64,000 nt of DNA, taken from contig FXAI01000001.1 in assembly GCA_900177435.1 (NCBI GenBank), positions 477,663-541,662 on the forward strand. Direction: 5' to 3'. This document shows positions 57,021-64,000 of this stretch, one piece after another. Source of the DNA: Alteromonadaceae bacterium Bs31 (GTDB lineage Bacteria; Pseudomonadota; Gammaproteobacteria; Pseudomonadales; Cellvibrionaceae). The notes beneath the pieces are model-generated. The model searched no databases and was not told where the DNA came from. It saw only the letters and a list, made by a program, of their open reading frames with translations. Within the stretch, counting starts at the first letter, position 1, and each line of letters starts with the position of its first letter. The translations under genes and the position numbers were made by a program.

Positions 57021-59381
57021 TTATCTGTTTTCAAAACGACTATAGTCCAAAAACCCAAATTCGACGGGCTCATCAATTAAGAACTGTGCATGGAGCGCGT
57101 CGCTAAATTTCCAGAAGTGTTGATTGGTTCTTCTTATGCCGTGTGTATCCAGTAAGCTTTTGTAAGATTCACTGCTTGAAAGATTCATTAGACTCGAAAC
57201 CATATCTTCTAAGTTTTTCCTTTCAACGGTGAGGAAAATATTTGGGTAGGACCCAATAATACCCTTCGATACTGTAAGCGTGTTTTCGCTTTCAATAAGG
57301 TTTTTACTCTCTTTAAACATGGAGGTAATATTCAGGTGAGCATTGTTTTTAATTAGCGTGGCGTGATATTGCTGTTGGCCTTCGGAGATTACCATATGTG
57401 CAATTTGTGGTAAGAAACGTGTTTGTGCGCCACTGAGCGTACTAAGGCGAGCTAGCTGAAATTCTATGTCCTCAGGGAAGTTGCTCAACGCTCGTTTTTG
57501 TTGCAGTGCGCCCGAAAGATGTCGTTGCAGCTTGGTATAGAGTTCTTGCTTGGGCATGCTACTGGTGTAGCTAATATTCGTTTGTATTTTGCTGTCCAGG
57601 GATGGTTGACTTATATAGTCGAGCGTTCTTTTGGGTGCGCCGCGGTACCAGTTATCTCGCTCACTTACTCTGGCCTCGGTGGGCAATAGCATCAAAAAGT
57701 TGGCTTCGCCCTCCATGCGTAAAAAATCCATGTACAAACGCGATAAAAGTTGGTGCCCCGCATTGCCGTAAACATCATAACCCGCCACCAGCAGGTAATG
57801 AATTCTTTCAAGTAAAGGATAATCAATAAGCCAGGCGGTTTGAGGGGCCTGGCCAATTAAGCCTTGTTCTACGCTGGCACTATCAAAATGTCTAAAAATG
57901 GTTAGTGCTGCGTTGAGGTTTTTACCCTCGCCATTCCATACCAAATCAATGCCCAGTTCGGATGGGTGCTTGGCGAACTCGCGAGCAAGAAAATCATCTC
58001 GTGCTTGCAGTAATTTTTTTTGCTTATGCGAATAACGAATCCAATTACTAAGCGGTAAATTGATATCGCCTCTTACACTAGGAAGCTCCAGGTCATCTTG
58101 CTGCAATTCCAGAAACTCAGATATTCTGGAGGCTCTGTCGAAATCGGGGGATACGAAAAATACCCAGAAATGATCTCTAATAACATTAAGTGCTGTTTGA
58201 CCTCGGCAAACGGGTCCTTTGATAAAATTCATTATGGAAAACTGTGCCTCGTCTAGCAGAAAGCGGTGCCGCGATGAGACGGGGATGGCTTTAAATACCA
58301 GGAAGGGGTTGCCCGTTGTTTTCTTAGAGTAGTCAGGGAGTTGGTCGACGTCATAGTCTGGATCCAAAAATAACTCTTGCCAGAAGTGCATTCGCTGATC
58401 GTTTAGCGCATAGGGTAAATGAGTTTTTGCTACGATAGTTTCGCGCTCCGGCATAAGGCGGTAATAGAATTTTTCCACCTTCGGGTCATCGTAGGGGCGT
58501 CTTGTTGCGATAATATCGAGAGCTTCGCCAGGGGGGGTGGATGAGCGAACAAGCTTAAAAAACTGGCGCTCATCAAGCTCGTTAAAATATAAATGCGCGA
58601 TAAAAAGGTGTTCATATATATATCGCGAGCTTAATTGGGATTTTAATGTGCCTTGGTTGAGAAACATTTCCCATTTGTGGATTTCTGACTGAAAACGATT
58701 GGGGAGCGCTGCTCTTTTGGTGTATTGGCCACCTTCCTCAATCCAGCGCATCAGCGTGTCAGATTCTGCCTCTTGCAAGGCGGGCAAGGCATAGGGCATT
58801 CCCCATAGTGGGTGTTTTTGTGAGAAGCTTGGGAAGCTCTCTTCGCTTGGGCAGCTTTCGTCACGATTTATTCCCAGCGTAAACTCATCGGAAAGAATCG
58901 TACTATCCGGTAGGGGGTTGTATTTTTTCAGTTGCAACATTTGATATAAAACACTGGCGTGCGCGTTGGCTTCCTCTGATCTATCCTGATGCTCATTTAG
59001 CAGAGGATAAAATCCTTTATCACGCCACTGCTGAACATTTTGGGCATCTTCAAACAAGCGGGTAAGGGGGGCGGCCATTAGGCGTTCGGGGTGGTATATT
59101 CGCGCTTTGCTGGCACCGCGTGACAGTCCTTCGGGTGCAGTCATTTTTGCTTGGCAGGGAGCGTCATAGCAGGCATGGCAAACGATACAACGTTTATCCA
59201 ATATGGGTTTTACTTCCTGCCAGTAGTCCACTTGCCCTTCGCTGATTGTCTCTACTGTGCGTTCAGCAGGAACGGAAATTCCGTATAGCTCATCCAGCTT
59301 CAAGGTTTTGTAGCTTGAGCAGCCACTATGTAAAGCAGCAAGTATGACAAATATGAAAAGATGCGCTGTGTTTTTATTCAT
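57021..59381 (-). CDS. cti: Fatty acid cis/trans isomerase Cti
   Basis: Cti isomerises cis-unsaturated acyl chains of membrane phospholipids to trans, stiffening the membrane under solvent or heat stress. The ATG at 59381 (MNKNTAHLF) gives 786 residues. The signal sequence ends in a lipobox-like AALHSGC, unusual since characterised Cti proteins are periplasmic. The single haem c motif CIVCH lies near residue 60, followed by the family's conserved ACYDAPCQ stretch, and the long C-terminal part is the family-wide region (SPDFDRASRISEFL, NLPLSNWIRYSHKQK). Homologues occur in marine and Pseudomonas-type bacteria. Confidence 0.93.
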   Translation of the reverse strand: MNKNTAHLFIFVILAALHSGCSSYKTLKLDELYGISVPAERTVETISEGQVDYWQEVKPILDKRCIVCHACYDAPCQAKMTAPEGLSRGASKARIYHPERLMAAPLTRLFEDAQNVQQWRDKGFYPLLNEHQDRSEEANAHASVLYQMLQLKKYNPLPDSTILSDEFTLGINRDESCPSEESFPSFSQKHPLWGMPYALPALQEAESDTLMRWIEEGGQYTKRAALPNRFQSEIHKWEMFLNQGTLKSQLSSRYIYEHLFIAHLYFNELDERQFFKLVRSSTPPGEALDIIATRRPYDDPKVEKFYYRLMPERETIVAKTHLPYALNDQRMHFWQELFLDPDYDVDQLPDYSKKTTGNPFLVFKAIPVSSRHRFLLDEAQFSIMNFIKGPVCRGQTALNVIRDHFWVFFVSPDFDRASRISEFLELQQDDLELPSVRGDINLPLSNWIRYSHKQKKLLQARDDFLAREFAKHPSELGIDLVWNGEGKNLNAALTIFRHFDSASVEQGLIGQAPQTAWLIDYPLLERIHYLLVAGYDVYGNAGHQLLSRLYMDFLRMEGEANFLMLLPTEARVSERDNWYRGAPKRTLDYISQPSLDSKIQTNISYTSSMPKQELYTKLQRHLSGALQQKRALSNFPEDIEFQLARLSTLSGAQTRFLPQIAHMVISEGQQQYHATLIKNNAHLNITSMFKESKNLIESENTLTVSKGIIGSYPNIFLTVERKNLEDMVSSLMNLSSSESYKSLLDTHGIRRTNQHFWKFSDALHAQFLIDEPVEFGFLDYSRFENR

Positions 59382-59553
59382 GATAAACCGATCCGTCACG
59401 AGTGGTTTTACAGGGCTAAGAGTTCTACTATTTGGCCACATGGCTTGGAACAAGCTTCGCTCTGGGCAGCAGGCAGATCAAAGTACAAGCCGCACACACA
59501 TGGGTTGGAGTATTGCGTCTCTTATCGAGGGCGCATTAAGGAAAAACAAACGA

Positions 59554-60024
59554 TTATTGACTCATACTGCTAGAGTTTGGTAGTACACCGCTTTCCTTTA
59601 TTGTAAAGCTGGGAAGCATTCCTTTGGGGTCTATTTTGGCGGTAAAGGCATAGTTGATATCTTCACCCTTGTTTTTGAGCAGGGAATAGAACAATTTGGG
59701 TGCGGACAACAAACTGACGCTCATATCCAAGGTTACCCGCTCACTGCCGTATGCCGGTATGGTAGGGATATTGTTGCTGAGGCCGTGCAGCAAATCAGTA
59801 CCATTGATAGATAGCTGGTAGCTCATGCCCTCAATAGGTAAATCAAAACTGTTGGGGTTTGAGATGCGAATATCTGCCGCAAACTGCGCCTCCATGCCTT
59901 GAGTGGTGACCGGGGAAAATCCGATTATTGAAACTTGAGGTTGTTCCAGTTTCATGCTCGCGCAGGCACATAGTGATATGAAGGCGATGCAGGTGACGGT
60001 TTTCAGTAAAAAGTGTCTAGCCAT
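59554..60024 (-). CDS. LEA2-like lipoprotein
   Basis: The 156-residue product has a lipobox (ISLCACAS) and the LEA-type-2 fold signature: QPQVSIIGFSPV, then QFAADIRISNPNSFDLPIEGMSYQLSINGTDL, with the conserved N-P-N-x-x-x-x-P element, and SERVTLDMSVSLL. The mature lipoprotein should be anchored on the periplasmic side of a membrane. Bacterial LEA2 proteins are of unknown function, often stress related. It is the first gene left of the ftsB block, on the opposite strand. Confidence 0.88.
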   Translation of the reverse strand: MARHFLLKTVTCIAFISLCACASMKLEQPQVSIIGFSPVTTQGMEAQFAADIRISNPNSFDLPIEGMSYQLSINGTDLLHGLSNNIPTIPAYGSERVTLDMSVSLLSAPKLFYSLLKNKGEDINYAFTAKIDPKGMLPSFTIKESGVLPNSSSMSQ

Positions 60025-60137
60025 TGTCTTAGTGCGGCTCCCTTTGTCTATGCTTTGTTTATGGCGTCTTTATCATTAGCCCCTAATTATGTTACTTTTG
60101 CGCGCATAGTTACCACCCATTTATAGGCAAAAAATAA

Positions 60138-60416
60138 ATGAAATGGCTCGTCGCCTTACTTATAGTCGTTTTATTAGCCTTACAGTACCGCTTGTGGGTA
60201 GGCGAGGGCAGTATTGCCAACGTAGTAAGCCTGCAAAAAGAAATTGATAAGCAGCGCTTCGAAAATGAGCGTTTACGAGATAGAAATCGCTTACTGGCGG
60301 AAGAAGTTAAGGCCTTAAAAAATGGTCACTCGGCAATAGAAGCGCGCGCGCGCAGCGAGATGGGCATGATCAAAGAAGGTGAAACCTTTTATATGATTGT
60401 GGAAGAAGAAAAATAA
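60138..60416 (+). CDS. ftsB: Cell division protein FtsB
   Basis: FtsB links early and late divisome proteins through FtsL and FtsQ. The 92-residue product has one membrane helix (WLVALLIVVLLALQYRLWVG), then a coiled coil (VSLQKEIDKQRFENERLRDRNRLLAEEVKALKNG) and the conserved end IEARARSEMGMIKEGETFY, matching FtsB in length and layout. It is the first gene of the ftsB-ispD-ispF-truD-pcm block, separated from its usual neighbour eno by 38.5 kb. Confidence 0.96.
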   Translation: MKWLVALLIVVLLALQYRLWVGEGSIANVVSLQKEIDKQRFENERLRDRNRLLAEEVKALKNGHSAIEARARSEMGMIKEGETFYMIVEEEK

Positions 60417-60437
60417 TAGCGGGATGACGAACAAGCT

Positions 60438-61151
60438 GTGAGTAATAGTGAAGCCCTGTGGGCGGTAGTACCAGCGGCGGGTATTGGCAGTCGAATGGGT
60501 GCCGAGAGCCCAAAACAATATTTGCCTTTAGCTGGCTCTACGGTGCTGGAGGTAACCCTCGAAAAGCTTCTCCAGGTGGAGCAAGTGGAAGGCATTGTTG
60601 TCGCAATAAGTGCTAACGATATTTATTGGCAGAAAACCTCTCTGGTGAACCACCCTAAAGTCTTCATCTGCCTTGGCGGGAAGGAGCGCTCGGGCTCCGT
60701 GCTTAATGCTCTTAAGTTTGTGAAAGAGAAAAGTACAGCAGGAGACAGCACTTGGGTGATGGTGCATGATGCAGCTCGGCCCTGCGTAGCTCTCGAAAAA
60801 ATAAACGCTCAGTTGAATCTGTCCTATTCGGAAAATTGCGGCTCTATATTGGCAGCCCCGGTAGCGGACACCCTGAAGTTGGTTAATCAGGGCAACCTGA
60901 TTTCCGCAACCGTTGATCGCTCGAAACTATGGCAGGCCCATACGCCCCAGGTTTTTCGTTTGGCAAAGTTACGTTCTGCCCTGGAGTACTGTGCAGAGAA
61001 GGGCTATGCGGTTACCGATGAGGCATCTGCGGTTGAGCGCTCAGGTGGGCGTGTAATGATTCTTGCTGATCGTAGAGACAATATAAAAATAACCTTACCT
61101 GAGGACCTAGCCTGGGCAGAGTTTATTTTGAAAAACCAGAGTGATTCATAA
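60438..61151 (+). CDS. ispD: 2-C-methyl-D-erythritol 4-phosphate cytidylyltransferase IspD
   Basis: IspD makes CDP-methylerythritol in the non-mevalonate isoprenoid pathway. The 237-residue protein starts at a GTG. It has the nucleotide-binding signature VPAAGIGSRMGAESPKQYLPL, the active-site WVMVHDAARPCV, APVADTLKLV and the C-terminal AVERSGGRVMILADRRDNIKIT. Size and motifs match the family. It is separated from ispF by 12 bases. Confidence 0.97.
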   Translation: MSNSEALWAVVPAAGIGSRMGAESPKQYLPLAGSTVLEVTLEKLLQVEQVEGIVVAISANDIYWQKTSLVNHPKVFICLGGKERSGSVLNALKFVKEKSTAGDSTWVMVHDAARPCVALEKINAQLNLSYSENCGSILAAPVADTLKLVNQGNLISATVDRSKLWQAHTPQVFRLAKLRSALEYCAEKGYAVTDEASAVERSGGRVMILADRRDNIKITLPEDLAWAEFILKNQSDS

Positions 61152-61163
61152 GGTGTGTAGCCA

Positions 61164-61652
61164 ATGAGAATAGGCCAGGGCTTTGACGTACACGCCTTCG
61201 GTGAAGGAGATAAAATTGCTATTGGGGGCGTAGTTATCCCTCATAAGCGAGGTTTGGTTGCCCATTCCGATGGTGATGTGTTGCTGCACGCGCTTTGCGA
61301 TGCATTATTAGGCGCAGCGGCCTTAGGGGATATTGGCAAACACTTCCCAGATAACGACGTACAATACAGGAATGCAGACAGCAGAGCCTTATTGCGCATG
61401 GTGTATGCAAAAATATCCGCCTTGAACTACCGAGTCTGTAATGCCGATATGACAATTATCGCTCAAGTGCCGAAAATGGCGCCTTATATTGAGGATATGC
61501 GTGGCAATATTGCTTCAGATTTAGAGGTTGATATTTCGGTAATCAATGTAAAGGCAACCACTACCGAACGCTTAGGCTTCAACGGTCGTGAAGAGGGCAT
61601 TTCCGCTATGGCGACAGTATTATTAGACCTTGTAGGCCCCCGTGAACGATAG
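61164..61652 (+). CDS. ispF: 2-C-methyl-D-erythritol 2,4-cyclodiphosphate synthase IspF
   Basis: IspF forms the cyclic diphosphate intermediate of the non-mevalonate pathway. The 162-residue protein has the zinc ligands in [11 protein letters not shown] and [30 protein letters not shown], and the family end [23 protein letters not shown]. It overlaps truD by 11 bases. Confidence 0.97.
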   Translation: MRIGQGFDVHAFGEGDKIAIGGVVIPHKRGLVAHSDGDVLLHALCDALLGAAALGDIGKHFPDNDVQYRNADSRALLRMVYAKISALNYRVCNADMTIIAQVPKMAPYIEDMRGNIASDLEVDISVINVKATTTERLGFNGREEGISAMATVLLDLVGPRER

Positions 61653-62646
61653 TTCAGAGCGCTTTACCCCTCCCTCCCTGGATTTCCCCTACGCCCTTGG
61701 TGGGCCAGCTGCCCTTGCAGATTTTCGTTGTGAGCCTGAAGATTTTATTGTGGATGAAGACCTGGGCTTTTCGCCTGAGGGCTTTGGTGAGCACCTTCTT
61801 GTTCAATTTCAAAAGCGTGGGGAGAATACTGGCTGGCTGGCGCAGCAGCTAGCGCAAGCCTTTTCTGTTCGGGAGATGGACGTTGGCTTCTGCGGCTTGA
61901 AGGACAGAAACGCGCTTACCAGTCAGTGGTTTAGCCTATACTTGCCCAAGTCCGAGAACGATGGCGAGAAACTGGCACAATTTCAAGCACAGCAAAGCAA
62001 TATAAGCCTGCTGGCGCAGAGCCGTCACCCGCGTAAACTTCGGCGCGGCCAGCATCGCGGCAACCACTTCCACATCACCCTCAAAAACGTGCAGCAAAAA
62101 GAAGAGCTGACAGCGCGCCTGACTGCCGTTGCTGAAACCGGTGTACCGAACTACTTTGGTGAGCAGCGCTTTGGCCGTGGGGGTTCTAACCTCTACTGGG
62201 CCGGATTATGGTTCGAGGGAGGCGAGAATATTCGTAACAGAAGTAAACGTGTCATGGCACAGTCCGCCGCCCGGTCCTACCTGTTTAATAAAGTATTGGC
62301 AGAGCGCGTGCGATTGGGCGACTGGAACGCGATAAAATTTGACGATGAAATAAGCGTGAGCGGACCTCTTTGGGGGCGAGGCAGACCCCTGGCAGGTGAG
62401 AGCTTGAATGCTTTTGAAGCCGAACAGTTGGCGGGCTATGAAAGCTGGATGCTTGGCCTGGAGCATGTAGGTTCTCTGCAAGAGCGCCGGCCTTTGGTGC
62501 TTAAACCGGAAAACTTTCAATGGACACAGGCTGGGGATGTTTTGGAACTGGACTTTCAATTACCGCCGGGCGCCTATGCGACATCAGTACTAAGGGAAAT
62601 CGCGGAACTTCAGAACAAAAGCGGGCCGGGAGAAAATCCCGGGTGA
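61642..62646 (+). CDS. truD: tRNA pseudouridine(13) synthase TruD
   Basis: TruD converts U13 of tRNA-Glu to pseudouridine. The 334-residue protein starts at a GTG inside the end of ispF. The catalytic Asp lies in [20 protein letters not shown]. Family motifs [38 protein letters not shown], and the C-terminal [12 protein letters not shown] are present. Size is normal. Confidence 0.97.
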   Translation: MNDSSERFTPPSLDFPYALGGPAALADFRCEPEDFIVDEDLGFSPEGFGEHLLVQFQKRGENTGWLAQQLAQAFSVREMDVGFCGLKDRNALTSQWFSLYLPKSENDGEKLAQFQAQQSNISLLAQSRHPRKLRRGQHRGNHFHITLKNVQQKEELTARLTAVAETGVPNYFGEQRFGRGGSNLYWAGLWFEGGENIRNRSKRVMAQSAARSYLFNKVLAERVRLGDWNAIKFDDEISVSGPLWGRGRPLAGESLNAFEAEQLAGYESWMLGLEHVGSLQERRPLVLKPENFQWTQAGDVLELDFQLPPGAYATSVLREIAELQNKSGPGENPG

Positions 62647-62686
62647 CGTGGTATAGTGCGGCGCGCGCAATATTAGCAATAAGGGT

Positions 62687-63367
62687 GTGGCAGAGGTGAG
62701 AGAGATCAATCTCAATGGCATAGGTATGACGTCCCAGCGTACACGAGACAGGCTCATTCAGCGTCTTGTTGATGAAGGCGTGAGTAATCAACAGGTGCTG
62801 GATGTTTTATCCCAGACACCTCGGCATATCTTTCTGGACGAAGCTCTCGCTCACCGGGCTTATGAGGATACCGCACTTCCCATCGGGCACGGCCAAACCC
62901 TTTCTCAGCCCTATATCGTTGCCCGCATGACAGAAGTTTTACTGGGGGCGGGAGGGAAGCTTTCCCGCGTGCTTGAGATCGGCACAGGCTCTGGGTATCA
63001 AACGGCTATTCTGGCCCAGCTTGTCGAGCAGGTGTGGAGTGTAGAGCGTATAAAGCCCTTGCAAGACAAAGCACGCGAGCGCTTGCGCTTACTGGGCTTG
63101 CGAAATGTTAATTTGCGATTAGCCGACGGCGGCTTTGGTTGGCCGGAAGACGAAAAATTTGACGGCATTATGACAACTGCGGCGCCAAGAGAGGTGCCTG
63201 AAAGCTTGCTAAAGCAGCTGGCGCCAGATGGCGTACTGGTGATTCCGGTGGGTACCGACACCCAGCACCTGACAATGGTGGTTCGGCTCGGTGATACCGA
63301 TGAGTTTAAAACTCAGCGTCTGGAGGCTGTGAAGTTCGTGCCTCTTCTCTCGGGAGTAGTGCGATAA
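62687..63367 (+). CDS. pcm: Protein-L-isoaspartate O-methyltransferase Pcm
   Basis: Pcm repairs isoaspartyl residues in aged proteins with S-adenosylmethionine. The 226-residue protein starts at a GTG (an ATG at 62726 is possible). Motifs are [13 protein letters not shown], the SAM-binding [25 protein letters not shown] and GDG-region [10 protein letters not shown], and [10 protein letters not shown]. In most gammaproteobacteria surE lies between truD and pcm; here only 40 bases separate them and surE is absent. Confidence 0.96.
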   Translation: MAEVREINLNGIGMTSQRTRDRLIQRLVDEGVSNQQVLDVLSQTPRHIFLDEALAHRAYEDTALPIGHGQTLSQPYIVARMTEVLLGAGGKLSRVLEIGTGSGYQTAILAQLVEQVWSVERIKPLQDKARERLRLLGLRNVNLRLADGGFGWPEDEKFDGIMTTAAPREVPESLLKQLAPDGVLVIPVGTDTQHLTMVVRLGDTDEFKTQRLEAVKFVPLLSGVVR

Positions 63368-63446
63368 ATTGCGATACACGAAAGAGCGTGATCCATATAA
63401 AGAATGTCTCTCTCCCTTCTATTAAACTGTTAATTAATTATTCACT

Positions 63447-64000
63447 ATGACTTCAACTAACACCAAGCGAAGTATTCGCGACTATTTTTTTCTGCTGTTA
63501 AAAGGCATGGGCATGGGGGCCGCCGATGTGGTTCCCGGCGTTTCTGGGGGTACCATAGCGTTTATTACGGGTATCTACGATGAACTTCTGCATTCTCTAA
63601 AACAAATAGGGCCTCAAGCAGTGGTGATTCTTTTTAAGGAAGGTATCGCGAGCGCCTGGCGGCACATCAACGGCAATTTTTTGGTGGCGGTGTTTGGTGG
63701 TATTTTAGTGAGCTTAAAAACATTTGCTGCGTTAATTGGTTTTTGCCTTGATAACTACCCCTTACTTGTTTGGGCATTCTTTAGCGGGCTGATCGGCGCC
63801 TCTATTATTGTTTTGTTGAAGCAGCAGCAACGCTGGCAATGGTCGCAATACTTAGCGTGTTTATTTGGCGCGTTGTTCGTTTTTGCCATATCTATCTCGT
63901 CTTCAACTGAATTGCCAGGGTATTGGTGGATGTTGTTCCTGGGTGGCTTTGTCGCCATCTGCGCGATGATTTTGCCTGGAATCTCTGGCAGCTTTATATT
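63447..64000 (+). CDS. DUF368 family membrane protein (3' end outside window)
   Basis: The ATG at 63447 (MTSTNTKRSIRDYF) opens a frame that runs to the window edge. The first ~185 residues have repeated membrane helices and the family signature GMGAADVVPGVSGGTIAFITGIYDEL, plus a second similar motif at the edge (AMILPGISGSFI), as DUF368 has two half-repeats. The related archaeal/bacterial family has been linked to undecaprenyl-phosphate flipping, but the family assignment here rests on the motif. The gene is incomplete. Confidence 0.93.
   Translation, partial: MTSTNTKRSIRDYFFLLLKGMGMGAADVVPGVSGGTIAFITGIYDELLHSLKQIGPQAVVILFKEGIASAWRHINGNFLVAVFGGILVSLKTFAALIGFCLDNYPLLVWAFFSGLIGASIIVLLKQQQRWQWSQYLACLFGALFVFAISISSSTELPGYWWMLFLGGFVAICAMILPGISGSFI

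Overview
The window looks like part of a gammaproteobacterial chromosome. The best fit is a marine, polysaccharide-degrading lineage such as Cellvibrionales (inference from gene content and synteny; no rRNA or tRNA gene is visible to confirm it). Supporting signs are a secreted parallel beta-helix protein at the left edge, the pyrG-kdsA-eno and ftsB-ispD-ispF-truD-pcm housekeeping blocks, a proton-pumping pyrophosphatase, a fatty-acid cis/trans isomerase, multihaem respiratory cytochromes and GTG/TTG starts on several core genes. No insertion sequence, CRISPR array, tRNA or rRNA gene was recognised.

Left part (1-21.6 kb), mostly core. It holds a partial beta-helix protein, mobA, pdxH and a dgkA preceded by a convincing Pho box. 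A minus-strand operon of six genes (5.6-10.1 kb) follows: a DUF4382/DUF5666-type lipoprotein, a small cysteine/acid-rich protein, a DUF3106 protein, a predicted outer-membrane barrel, an ECF-like sigma factor and a one-pass membrane partner. Then come an Lrp regulator divergent from an aromatic-type aminotransferase, an HD-GYP phosphodiesterase, greB, an S9 peptidase, tilS and pyrG-kdsA-eno.

Middle part (21.7-60 kb), accessory. A 38.5-kb segment separates eno from ftsB, which are neighbours in Pseudomonas and relatives. It starts with a truncated slipin gene, an A/T-rich beta-propeller-like gene, gene remnants and a DUF805 gene. Next is a tightly coupled four-gene cassette (26.5-29.7 kb) of a His-rich membrane protein, a KAS III-like ketosynthase, a haem-oxygenase-fold putative diiron enzyme and an unknown protein; this is my best candidate for an undescribed biosynthetic system. 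Further on are an ABC-2 transporter, a TPM/zf-TFIIB set, a TIGR03546/TIGR03545 pair, and an octahaem cytochrome / haptahaem-cytochrome-b / YeeE-YedE operon. That operon is divergent from ackA-pta, with a perfect FNR-type box between them. Then come a LysR-doxX-yqjG locus, hppA, a possible 27-residue peptide plus ATP-grasp enzyme, a phosphorylase-kinase-alpha-like giant protein, a periplasmic binding protein, a cis/trans isomerase and an LEA2-like lipoprotein.

Right part (60.1-64 kb), core: ftsB, ispD, ispF, truD, pcm (no surE between the last two) and the beginning of a DUF368 membrane protein cut by the window edge. Working themes are phosphate-starvation lipid metabolism (dgkA), anaerobic or sulfur-compound respiration with fermentation to acetate (cytochromes, YeeE/YedE, ackA-pta), membrane lipid adaptation (cti, dgkA, ketosynthase cassette) and envelope sensing (sigma operon).
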